The notes under the pieces were generated by a model. It searched no databases and was not told the DNA's origin. It saw only the letters and a list, made by a program, of their open reading frames with translations. Positions 6,027-11,987 of a stretch of DNA of 11,987 nt are shown here, piece after piece. Where the stretch lies: positions 8,126 to 20,112 of the forward strand of contig DNGI01000173.1 in assembly GCA_003486645.1 (NCBI GenBank). The letters are read 5' to 3'. The stretch's first letter is position 1. Every line of letters begins with the position of its first letter. The position numbers and the translations under genes are program-made. The stretch is from Cyanobacteria bacterium UBA11370 (GTDB taxonomy: Bacteria > Cyanobacteriota > Cyanobacteriia > Cyanobacteriales > Coleofasciculaceae).

Positions 6027-6136
6027 GTTATTTGTTGTTTGTTATTTGTTGGGTGTTGTTTGTTGGGTGTTGTTTGTTGGTTGTTGTTTGTTGCTTGTTC
6101 AAATTACCAACGGCTAATAATCAACAACTAACAACT
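6027..6136. repeat. Heptamer inverted-repeat array, nrtB/nrtC junction
   Basis: Ten in-phase heptamers starting GTT fill 6027-6096: alternating GTTATTT, GTTGTTT and GTTGGGT/GTTGGTT types. After a short spacer, five heptamers of AAC type (AATTACC to AACAACT) fill 6102-6136, the last overlapping the nrtB stop codon by two bases. Almost the whole 114-base spacer is repeat. The near-alternation of two unit variants (6048-6089) suggests growth by duplication of a 14-base double unit. Confidence 0.85.
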
Positions 6137-6977
6137 ATTTCTGTTCTTCAGGAACGACTTTGCTAGCAATGAATCCAACCATTCTGTCTAGTACTAAACC
6201 AACTACACCCACATAAATCAGCGCTAAGATAATCTCACTGGTAGCGGAACTGTTATACGCATCCCAAATGAAGAAACCGATTCCTACACCGCCGACTAAC
6301 ATTTCAGCCGCAACAATGGCTAACCACGATAAACCAATCCCGATGCGTAGTCCTGTAAAAATGTAGGGAACCGCAGCGGGGAACAGGATCTTGAAGAAAT
6401 ATTTTTGACGAGAGAGTCGCAATACTCTGGCAACATTGCGGTAATCTTGGGGGATTTGTTGAACACCAACTGTAGTGTTGATAATAATTGGCCAAATTGC
6501 TGTAATGAAAATTACAAAAATAGCTGAAGGGTTTGATTGTTGGAATGCGGCTAAGGCAATCGGTAGCCAAGCGAGAGGCGGCACAGTTCGCAGAACTTGG
6601 AAGATGGGATCGACTGCATCATAAAGGAAAGGACTTGTGCCAATTAAAATTCCCAGTCCAATCCCCACAATTGCCGATAGGGAGAAGCCAATTGCCACTC
6701 GTCCTAAGCTGGCAAAAATTTGTAAAGCTAGTCCTTTATCTGTCCCGCCATTATCAAAAAATGGATTAATAATTAGGGGGTTCCACGTATCTTGCCAGAC
6801 GGTAATAGGACTGGGTAAATTTGAGTCGGGACTCATGCAGAGGATTTGCCAGATTACGAGAAAAGCTGCGATCGCAATCAGGGGACGAATAATCTTTTGA
6901 GAGCGTTTCTGGATGAGAGCAAGGATGGGATTTTGCCGACTACGGCGTTTAGAACGACTGTCAAGAGTGGTTGCCAT
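6135..6977 (-). CDS. nrtB: Nitrate/nitrite ABC transporter permease NrtB
   Basis: A 280-residue inner-membrane permease of the BPD transporter type. A basic N terminus (SKRRSRQ, 9-15) precedes hydrophobic segments near 33-48, 93-113, 125-145, 151-171, 212-230 and 247-270. The cytoplasmic coupling loop that docks with NrtC/NrtD is at about 174-211: the EAA-type region runs ARVLRLSRQKYFFKILFPAA then PYIFTGLR, with Arg replacing the usual Gly after the EAA-type triplet. It forms the channel through which NrtA delivers nitrate. ATG 6977 follows an A-rich leader without a clear Shine-Dalgarno. Confidence 0.95.
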   Translation of the reverse strand: MATTLDSRSKRRSRQNPILALIQKRSQKIIRPLIAIAAFLVIWQILCMSPDSNLPSPITVWQDTWNPLIINPFFDNGGTDKGLALQIFASLGRVAIGFSLSAIVGIGLGILIGTSPFLYDAVDPIFQVLRTVPPLAWLPIALAAFQQSNPSAIFVIFITAIWPIIINTTVGVQQIPQDYRNVARVLRLSRQKYFFKILFPAAVPYIFTGLRIGIGLSWLAIVAAEMLVGGVGIGFFIWDAYNSSATSEIILALIYVGVVGLVLDRMVGFIASKVVPEEQK

Positions 6978-7036
6978 TGGTTTTTAGAGAGTTTTAAGGT
7001 TTGTTAGCGCAGCGGGACGCAGTTCGTTTTGAGTTT

Positions 7037-7074
7037 TGAATTATGAATTTTTTTAATTAAAAACCCATAATTCA
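7037..7074. repeat. Long AT-rich palindrome, nrtA/nrtB junction
   Basis: TGAATTATG (7037-7045) and CATAATTCA (7066-7074) are perfect 9-bp arms. Inside them TTTTT-AATT-AAAAA (7050-7063) is a second palindrome. The hairpin lies seven bases after the nrtA stop in the transcript. It is the only one of the four operon spacers without GTT/AAC heptamers. A GC-rich phrase, gcgcagcgggacgc (7007-7020), sits closer to nrtB. It may protect the nrtA message end or lower readthrough into nrtB. Confidence 0.7.
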
Positions 7075-7081
7075 TTATTGA

Positions 7082-8407
7082 TTACGCTTTCTTAATCTTG
7101 AGACTTTTGAGATATTCCTTGGGTTGGTCTGGATCAAATTTAACGCCATCAAAGAAGGTTTCAACACCACGAGAGGTATTTGTGGGAATTTGTGAGTCAG
7201 GAACACCTAAAGCTTTTGCCGCTTCTTTCCATAAGTCTTCCCGGTTGACTTGTTTAATAATTTTCTCCGTATCAGTATCACCAGGAAGGATACCCCACCG
7301 CATATTTTCCGTTAAAAACCATAGGTCATGGCTTTGATAGGGATAGGACGCATTATCTGCCCAGAATTTCATCAACAAAGGACTATTCTGTTGAGTGCGA
7401 CCATCACCATAATCAATGTTACCTTTGGATCGTTCAATAATGTCTTTGGCTGGAACTTTAAACCACTCCCGCTTGGAAAGAATTTCGCACATTTCCTCTT
7501 TGTTTTCGGCTTTATCACACCACTGTTGTGCTTCTTGGACTGCCATTAATAATGCCTTAGCCGCTTTAGGATTTTTATCAACCCAATCTGCCCGCATAGC
7601 AAATGCTTTTTCAGGGTGATCTTTCCAGAGTTCTCCGGTTACTAAAGCGGTATAACCTTGCTTTTGGTTAACCAGTTGGGCATTCCACGGTTCACCGACA
7701 CAAAAGGCTTCCATGTTACCGACTTTCATATTCGCCACCATTTGGGGTGGGGGTACGGGAACGACAGAAACATCTTTCTCAGGATCAATACCGCCTGCGG
7801 CTAACCAATAGCGCATCCAAAGATCATGAGTGCCGCCGGGAAAGGTCATCGCAACTTTCAATTCTTTGCCAGATGATTTAGCTTTAGCAAAGGGATCTTT
7901 GAGGGCTTTACTATCTAAACCAACTTTCAAATCTTTGTAGGTATTCGCAACAGAAATAGCCTGACCATTTGTATTTAACCGCGCCAGAATATACATGGGC
8001 AGGGGTTGCTTGGTAATCTTGCCTAATGCCATGAGGTAAGGCATGGGAGTTAAGATATGCGCCCCATCAATTCCACCCCCTCCCGAACCGAGTTCTAAGT
8101 TGTCGCGGGTAACAGGCCAAGAGGCTTGTTTTTCTACCTTAACATCGGTCATTCCGTACTTTTTAAATAACCCCTTTTCTAGGGCAATAATTAACGGTGC
8201 GGAATCGGTTAAGGCAATAAATCCTAACTTAGCGGTAGTAACTTCTGGAGTATCAGCAGCGCTAACATTAGCGGCGGGTGCGGAATCAGTATTGGAGGTT
8301 GAAGTATCATTTGAGGAACTGCCAGAAGCACAACCATGAACTAACACAGAAGTTGTGGCAGCAGCGCCTGCGGTAATAATAAATTGTCGTCTGGTAAATC
8401 TTGCCAT
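7082..8407 (-). CDS. nrtA: Nitrate/nitrite-binding lipoprotein NrtA
   Basis: A 441-residue substrate-binding protein, normal length. The N terminus has a twin-arginine motif (TRRQFII, Arg6-Arg7), a hydrophobic stretch, and a lipobox-like VHGC with Cys26 as the lipid anchor, then a Ser/Thr/Ala linker to about residue 55. This suggests Tat-dependent export and tethering to the periplasmic face of the plasma membrane. The binding fold starts at AKLGFIALTDSAPL (59-72). From memory of the Synechocystis NrtA structure, nitrate contacts correspond to Trp97, Gln150, His194 and Lys262 here. The lysine and the link to nirA favour nitrate over bicarbonate (CmpA). A glycine-rich loop, GSGGGGIDGAH (107-117), lies at the cleft. 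The ATG has no Shine-Dalgarno; CAA-rich heptamers run to within four bases of it in the mRNA. Confidence 0.95.
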   Translation of the reverse strand: MARFTRRQFIITAGAAATTSVLVHGCASGSSSNDTSTSNTDSAPAANVSAADTPEVTTAKLGFIALTDSAPLIIALEKGLFKKYGMTDVKVEKQASWPVTRDNLELGSGGGGIDGAHILTPMPYLMALGKITKQPLPMYILARLNTNGQAISVANTYKDLKVGLDSKALKDPFAKAKSSGKELKVAMTFPGGTHDLWMRYWLAAGGIDPEKDVSVVPVPPPQMVANMKVGNMEAFCVGEPWNAQLVNQKQGYTALVTGELWKDHPEKAFAMRADWVDKNPKAAKALLMAVQEAQQWCDKAENKEEMCEILSKREWFKVPAKDIIERSKGNIDYGDGRTQQNSPLLMKFWADNASYPYQSHDLWFLTENMRWGILPGDTDTEKIIKQVNREDLWKEAAKALGVPDSQIPTNTSRGVETFFDGVKFDPDQPKEYLKSLKIKKA

Positions 8408-8411
8408 TTTG

Positions 8412-8546
8412 GTTGTTGGTTGTTGGTTGTTGGTTGTTAGTTGTTAGTTGTTGGTTGTTGGTTGTTGGTTGTTAGTTTTTGAGGTTTCTTCGGACAGGTT
8501 TATCGAACAAGCTGTCGAAATTATTAACAAACAACAAACAACAAAC
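8412..8546. repeat. Heptamer inverted-repeat array, nirA/nrtA junction
   Basis: Nine perfect in-phase heptamers GTTGTTG/A fill 8412-8474 (six GTTGTTG, three GTTGTTA). Three identical AACAAAC units fill 8526-8546, followed by AACT at the nirA stop. The loop carries a hairpin, TTCGGACAG (8490-8498) with CTGTCGAA (8511-8518), paired except for one bulged G. It is the most regular of the three arrays. In the mRNA the CAAC repeats end four bases before the nrtA start. Confidence 0.87.
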
Positions 8547-8549
8547 AAC

Positions 8550-10085
8550 TTACTTAGATTTTGCGCCGAAATTCTCAATTAGCAAATTTCGCAATACAGG
8601 TAGCAAATCATCACAAGGAATGCCTTTCTGTACACAAGTGCCGAGTTTAGCATCCTTGCCAACTTTGCCGCCCAGGTAGAGATCTACTCCTTCTACTGCT
8701 TTGCCATCTTTACGAACTTTTGTACCCATTAAACCGATATCAGCAACTTGGGGTTGACCACAGGAATTAGGGCAACCTGTCCAGTGAATTCGTACCGGAC
8801 GTGTCATTTCTAATTCCGCTTCTAACACTTTAATCATTGCTAATGCCCGATTCTTAGTTTCAATTAAGGCAAAGTTACAAAATTGAGCGCCTGTACAAGA
8901 TATTAATGCCCGTGTCAAGGGGGCAGGATTGAGGCTAAAACGTTCTAGTAACGGTTCAGTTAAGAAGGGTTTTAAACGCGAATCAGGAATGTTAGGAATA
9001 ATCACATTTTGTTCAACGGTAAGCCGAATTTCTCCACTGCCGTAAACTTCAGCGATTCGCGCCAATTCAAACATATCTTCGGCATAAAGCCGTCCAATGG
9101 GAATGTGCAACCCTACATAATTTAATCCGGATTGTTTTTGCGGATAAATGCCAATATGATCGCGCTTATCCCAATCAATTTCATCCTCCTCAGCCGCTGT
9201 TAATAAAGTACGCCCGAAGTGTTCTTCTACAACGATCCGGAATTTTTCCATTCCCCACTCATCAATTAGCCACATTAATCGTGACTTTTGTCGATTTGCC
9301 CGTAATCCGTAATCCCGATACACTACCAAAATTGCTCGACATAGGTCAACTACATCGTCGTTAGCAGGTACCCACGCATTAAGAGGAACAGCTGCTTCAC
9401 AACGTTTGGCAGAAAAGAAGCCGCCGACGACAACATTAAAGCCTAATTCTCCATCTTTATAAGCAGGGACAAAGGCAATATCATTAATTTCAGCATGGAC
9501 GGAATTATCGCGTCCTCCTTCAAGGGCAATATTGAATTTTCGGGGTAAGTTAGTAAAGGCAAAATTGCCCTTACCGTTATTAGTAATCATGTCCTGAACT
9601 TTACGGACTAAACCCCTCGTATCAATTAATTCATGGGCATCAATTCCTGCCATCGGAGAACCCGTAATGTTACGGACATTATCCATACCAGACTGAACGC
9701 TGGTTAATCCCGCTTGTTCAAACCGCCGGAAAATATCAGGTACATCTTCAAGGCGTACTCCCCGCAATTGAAGATTTTGTCGAGTGGTAATATCGGCATT
9801 GCCATCTTCGCCGTAGCGCTGTACAATCTCCGCTAACACTTGCATCTGGTTGCTAGTCAGAATTCCGTTGGGAATTCGCATCCGCATCATGAACTTGCCG
9901 GGAGTGACGGGGCGATAAAATATACCCAACCACTTCAGCCGATGTTCCAAATCAGTTTTATCAATGGCTTCCCAACCTAACTGGGCAAATTGTTCAAGTT
10001 GATCTTTTACTGCCAATCCATCTTTTTCAGCTTTGAATTGTTCAAATTTGTTTAAACTTGTTACTGGTTTCGTTGCCTCTACCAC
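8550..10085 (-). CDS. nirA: Ferredoxin-nitrite reductase
   Basis: A 511-residue enzyme that reduces nitrite to ammonium with six electrons from ferredoxin, in the cytosol or at the thylakoid surface. Cysteines for the coupled 4Fe-4S cluster and siroheme are complete: Cys397 and Cys403 (CTGAQFC), Cys438 and Cys442 (CPNSC). The two sulfite/nitrite reductase half-domains show as RMRIPNGILTSNQMQ (68-82), DITTRQNLQLRG (98-109) and the repeat-like GEIRLTVEQN (351-360). There is no C-terminal ferredoxin extension. The start is GTG 10085, chosen because AAGGAG sits nine bases upstream. It is the first gene of the operon, 142 bases before nrtA; a leader of about 160 nt is predicted from the promoter. 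Confidence 0.96.
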   Translation of the reverse strand: MVEATKPVTSLNKFEQFKAEKDGLAVKDQLEQFAQLGWEAIDKTDLEHRLKWLGIFYRPVTPGKFMMRMRIPNGILTSNQMQVLAEIVQRYGEDGNADITTRQNLQLRGVRLEDVPDIFRRFEQAGLTSVQSGMDNVRNITGSPMAGIDAHELIDTRGLVRKVQDMITNNGKGNFAFTNLPRKFNIALEGGRDNSVHAEINDIAFVPAYKDGELGFNVVVGGFFSAKRCEAAVPLNAWVPANDDVVDLCRAILVVYRDYGLRANRQKSRLMWLIDEWGMEKFRIVVEEHFGRTLLTAAEEDEIDWDKRDHIGIYPQKQSGLNYVGLHIPIGRLYAEDMFELARIAEVYGSGEIRLTVEQNVIIPNIPDSRLKPFLTEPLLERFSLNPAPLTRALISCTGAQFCNFALIETKNRALAMIKVLEAELEMTRPVRIHWTGCPNSCGQPQVADIGLMGTKVRKDGKAVEGVDLYLGGKVGKDAKLGTCVQKGIPCDDLLPVLRNLLIENFGAKSK

Positions 10086-10094
10086 GGCTTTAAT

Positions 10095-10100
10095 CTCCTT
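10095..10100 (-). promoter_or_regulatory. Ribosome binding site setting the nirA GTG start
   Basis: AAGGAG on the minus strand ends nine bases before GTG 10085. No ATG at a better place exists, so this decides the start. nirA is the only gene of the operon with a good Shine-Dalgarno. Confidence 0.75.
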
Positions 10101-10226
10101 AAATCTGGTATCGGTTGTCAGGGATTTTGTTTAAATACAGATCAATTCTGTTTTTCTCTTTAATTAGGCGATCGCAAATGCTATTTCATCTGTAATTTAC
10201 ACGACATTTTTTTCAAGTCACTTACT

Positions 10227-10244
10227 CAGGCTTTTTATTGCCTG
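10227..10244 (-). promoter_or_regulatory. Hairpin at the 5' end of the predicted nirA leader
   Basis: CAGGC-N8-GCCTG is a 5-bp stem just downstream of the predicted -10, so it would lie within the first 20 or so nucleotides of the nirA mRNA. Such a stem could stabilise the 5' end. The rest of the leader to 10101 shows a HIP1 site (10168-10175) and TGTAA-T-TTACA (10191-10201), but no other gene. Confidence 0.3.
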
Positions 10245-10253
10245 TCCTATATC

Positions 10254-10296
10254 ATTAATCGGCTAATCTTAAGAGTTTTTTTGTGCTTTTTGTTAC
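10254..10296 (-). promoter_or_regulatory. Candidate NtcA-activated nirA promoter
   Basis: On the minus strand GTA-N8-CAC (10296 to 10283) differs from the NtcA consensus GTA-N8-TAC at one base. It is followed 23 bases later by a -10-like ATTAAT (10259-10254). That spacing fits class II NtcA-activated promoters, where NtcA replaces the -35 box. No exact GTA-N8-TAC exists in this spacer. A start site near 10247 would give a leader of about 160 nt. Confidence 0.45.
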
Positions 10297-10334
10297 AAAA
10301 AAAAACACGGGATGTTGATTCCGCATTTTATTTA

Positions 10335-10347
10335 TGCAAGATTTACA
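10335..10347. promoter_or_regulatory. Candidate NtcB (LysR-type) site upstream of nirA
   Basis: TGCA-AGATT-TACA differs by one base from TGCA-N5-TGCA, the LysR-type motif linked to NtcB and nitrite-responsive control of the Synechococcus nirA operon. It is embedded in a wider inverted repeat, TTATG-N9-CATAA (10332-10350). Its centre is about 51 bases upstream of the NtcA candidate centre, a reasonable activator order. One mismatch and AT-rich context limit confidence. Confidence 0.4.
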
Positions 10348-10348
10348 T

Positions 10349-10400
10349 AAAAAACTCAGACTGACAGGATTTACGCCCTGTAAGTCCTAACTTACTGTCA
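10349..10400 (-). terminator. Terminator candidate after the yjbQ-like gene
   Basis: On the minus strand, starting at the stop codon, there are three nested or alternative stems: TGACAG (10400-10395) with CTGTCA (10367-10362), GTAAGT-CCTA-ACTTAC (10380-10395), and ACAGG-N8-CCTGT (10381-10364). These are followed after CAGTCTGAG by six T (10354-10349). This separates the upstream pair of genes from nirA. The nine-base gap between stem and T run is longer than ideal. Confidence 0.4.
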
Positions 10401-10850
10401 AGACGTTTTCACCTCGCCACTGAATTGGACAAACAGCGTCCGCTTCCGAGGGCCATCCAACTCAAAAAATAAGATTGACTGGTAAGTACCCAAAGCCAAA
10501 CGACCCTCTACAATCGGAATAACTTCACTCGTACTCAGCATCATTGCCATTAGATGAGAATGAGCATTCATTGGCTCATCAGGAGGAATATTTAGTCTTA
10601 AATGTAGGTCATTATGGAGATATTTCCCAGATTCTGGCGCTAATTTCCTCAGATGGACTTTGACATCTTCTAACAATCGTTCTTCATTCTCATTAATCGC
10701 TAATGCCGTTGTTGTGTGTTGGGAAAATAGTAGAACTTGACCATTTTGTATATTAGTGAACTTAAGTTGCTCCAGTATTTGAGGTGTAATGTTATAAATA
10801 CTAATTCCGGGAGCAGTTTCTACTTCAATTATTTTATTTATGATTAGCAT
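10398..10850 (-). CDS. YjbQ/UPF0047 family protein
   Basis: A 150-residue protein from ATG 10850. An upstream in-frame ATG at 10898 would add 16 residues but overlap the preceding gene, and the family usually starts near here. Family hallmarks: SQHTTTALAINENE (43-56) with His45; HNDL (79-82); NAHSHL (95-100) with paired histidines; LGTYQSILFFELDGPRKR (120-137). These residues cluster at a trimer-interface pocket, and some members show weak thiamine-phosphate synthase activity when overproduced. The cellular role is unsettled. The start is 7 bases after the DUF29 stop, so the two are probably co-transcribed. No Shine-Dalgarno is visible, consistent with translational coupling. Confidence 0.88.
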   Translation of the reverse strand: MLIINKIIEVETAPGISIYNITPQILEQLKFTNIQNGQVLLFSQHTTTALAINENEERLLEDVKVHLRKLAPESGKYLHNDLHLRLNIPPDEPMNAHSHLMAMMLSTSEVIPIVEGRLALGTYQSILFFELDGPRKRTLFVQFSGEVKTS

Positions 10851-10857
10851 ATGTATT

Positions 10858-11385
10858 TTAGCGGTCTGGTTGTTTGCGATTAATCCAATCTTCTCCACCA
10901 GGTAGCTGTATTAATGTTTCAGCCACTACTGTAGGTAATTCCTTAGCTGAATGGGAATAGGTTAAATGTAAAAACTTACTAGTAATTTCAATAATTGGAT
11001 TTCTATCTACTAATTTCGATAATTGAAATTGGTTGTATTGACCCTCTAATACGTCTTCACTAGCCGCTGCGATCGCATCCTCCATTACTTCTTCTTCTAT
11101 CAGCTTCTCCCATTCATCTTGTTTGATATAGTAAGATGTTTTATTATCTTTCAGGTTCAATTTTTTAATTTCTCGCATTGAATTACGAATCGAATTGACC
11201 CAAAAACCCGTTAATCGCTGCTCGACTTGGTTTTTAATCAGGTGAATTATTAAAATGGTTAAGTGAGATTGAATAGTTCTTAAGATAGCTTGTTTACTCA
11301 TTGCTTCTAATTTGTCAACGAGTGCAAGAGCCTCTTCATATCTTGCCTCTAAAATATAAGTTTTTAAATTTATTAATTCTTGCAT
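10858..11385 (-). CDS. DUF29-like protein
   Basis: A 175-residue protein. The first 80 residues fit the helical DUF29 pattern: a short helix (LKTYILEARYEEALALVDKL, 8-27), then SHLTILIIHLIKNQVE (40-55), then a WVNSIRNSMREIKKL stretch (62-76) matching the family's Trp...Ser-Ile-Arg signature. DUF29 is abundant in cyanobacterial accessory regions and has no established function. The C-terminal half (about 95-175) is acidic then mixed, and I cannot assign it. ATG 11385 follows an AT-rich leader; no Shine-Dalgarno is seen. A HIP1 site at 11069-11076 lies inside. Confidence 0.65.
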   Translation of the reverse strand: MQELINLKTYILEARYEEALALVDKLEAMSKQAILRTIQSHLTILIIHLIKNQVEQRLTGFWVNSIRNSMREIKKLNLKDNKTSYYIKQDEWEKLIEEEVMEDAIAAASEDVLEGQYNQFQLSKLVDRNPIIEITSKFLHLTYSHSAKELPTVVAETLIQLPGGEDWINRKQPDR

Positions 11386-11467
11386 AATTATTATTAATTT
11401 TAGACATTAATTTCATTTTGATTCTAACATTATAGCCCTATTCATTGCCTGTAAATGCGTGAATTGC

Positions 11468-11971
11468 TTACTTTTGCTGTTCGGAAAATGCCCCCATCCT
11501 AAAAACCTGTTCAGCCGTCAAATTTAACTCTGGAAACGTTGGCGACTCGATGCAATCAGTTCCTCTAAATTGATTCACCTGGTACTCATCCTCAACCAAT
11601 GAGTAAACCGATATAGTCGGTTGCTTGGGGTTGCCAATAAATCGCCTACCGCCTAATCCCAGGTAATCAACAATCCAGTATTCCCGAACACCAATTTCTT
11701 CATAATCTGCAACTTTGAGTAGGTAATCATCCCGCCAATTGGTACTGACGACTTCAATTACTAGAGGGATTGATGCACCTTGAGTAACAGTTGAAGATTT
11801 TTTCCATAACGGTTCTGCTGCTAGATTAGCCCGATTTAGGATTAGTACGTCGGGGAGATAAGTTGATTCTTTATCAGGTGGTTTAACTAAGGCTTGATTG
11901 GGTATGAAGTAGGGAAGATTTAATCGCTTAAACTCTACAGTTAGTTCTGAAGCTAAAAATCCCTTAAGAGG
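11468..11971 (-). pseudogene. Uma2-family (DUF820) nuclease lacking its 5' end
   Basis: 167 sense codons are open from 11971 to TAA 11468, but there is no ATG, GTG or TTG near the front, and an in-frame TAG (11974-11972) lies directly upstream. The body is a good Uma2 protein with a PD-(D/E)xK nuclease core: Asp41 in YLPDVLILNR, Glu73 in LVIEVVSTNWRDDY, Lys86 in LLKVADYEE, then VREYWIVDYLGLGG (96-109) and SPTFPELNLTAEQVF (143-157). Uma2 proteins usually have some 15-40 more residues with the start. None of the three upstream frames in the last 16 bases looks like the missing part. The gene is probably disrupted by a deletion or insertion near 11970; a frameshift further out is the alternative. 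Confidence 0.6.
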
Positions 11972-11987
11972 CTATTTATAAAGTAAA

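Noticed and set aside
3023..8407. Bicarbonate transporter cmpABCD instead of nrtABCD
   Set aside because: The families are close paralogs, but linkage to nirA and the lysine and glutamine at the putative nitrate site of the binding protein favour nitrate.
8412..8546. Possible CRISPR array from regular repeats
   Set aside because: Units are 7 bases with no unique spacers, and no cas genes are present; this is a tandem heptamer array.
10380..10395. GTAAGT-CCTA-ACTTAC as an NtcA-type operator for nirA
   Set aside because: The GTA/TAC gap is 10 bases, and the palindrome sits at the stop codon of the upstream gene, followed on that strand by a T run; a terminator role is more likely.
10858..10898. 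Earlier ATG (10898) for the YjbQ-like gene
   Set aside because: It would overlap the DUF29 gene by 41 bases and add residues not typical of the family; ATG 10850 fits the usual N terminus.

Overview
The window is cyanobacterial. It carries ten copies of the HIP1 octamer GCGATCGC (at 394, 1281, 1991, 3372, 5053, 5572, 5958, 6868, 10168 and 11069), where chance predicts well under one. It also has a ferredoxin-type nitrite reductase clustered with an ABC nitrate transporter whose NrtC is an ATPase fused to a substrate-binding domain, a GlbN-type truncated hemoglobin, and small cyanobacterial accessory families (DUF29, Uma2). AT-rich spacers and heptamer repeats suggest a filamentous or large-genome lineage (Oscillatoriales-like). 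The species cannot be named from the sequence alone.

Layout. 1-1394, plus strand: the tail of a broken gene, an NTF2/SnoaL-like small protein, and glbN. About 1400-2959: an IS200/IS605-family element (IS1341-like, no tnpA) with a divergent pair, a 48-residue ribbon-helix-helix gene (minus) and tnpB (plus), closed on the right by a hairpin with IS608-like GAAT and TCAA elements. 3023-10085, minus strand: nirA-nrtA-nrtB-nrtC-nrtD, the nitrate uptake and nitrite reduction operon. 10086-10397: its promoter region, with candidate NtcA and NtcB sites. 10398-11385, minus: a YjbQ/UPF0047 gene behind a DUF29 gene. 11468-11971, minus: a Uma2-family nuclease lacking its 5' end.

How the genes work together: NrtA (lipoprotein binding protein), NrtB (permease), NrtC (ATPase with regulatory domain) and NrtD (ATPase) import nitrate and nitrite, and NirA reduces nitrite to ammonium with ferredoxin electrons. 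Nitrate reductase narB, which usually follows nrtD in this operon type, is not in the window; a TnpB element and glbN lie there instead.

The most unusual structure is in the operon spacers. Three of four junctions (nirA/nrtA, nrtB/nrtC, nrtC/nrtD) hold in-phase heptamer arrays arranged as large imperfect inverted repeats. In each, the longer arm, AAC-rich in the mRNA, abuts a start codon with no Shine-Dalgarno sequence. The fourth junction (nrtA/nrtB) has a different long palindrome. A small RHH gene divergent from tnpB is the other item worth following.
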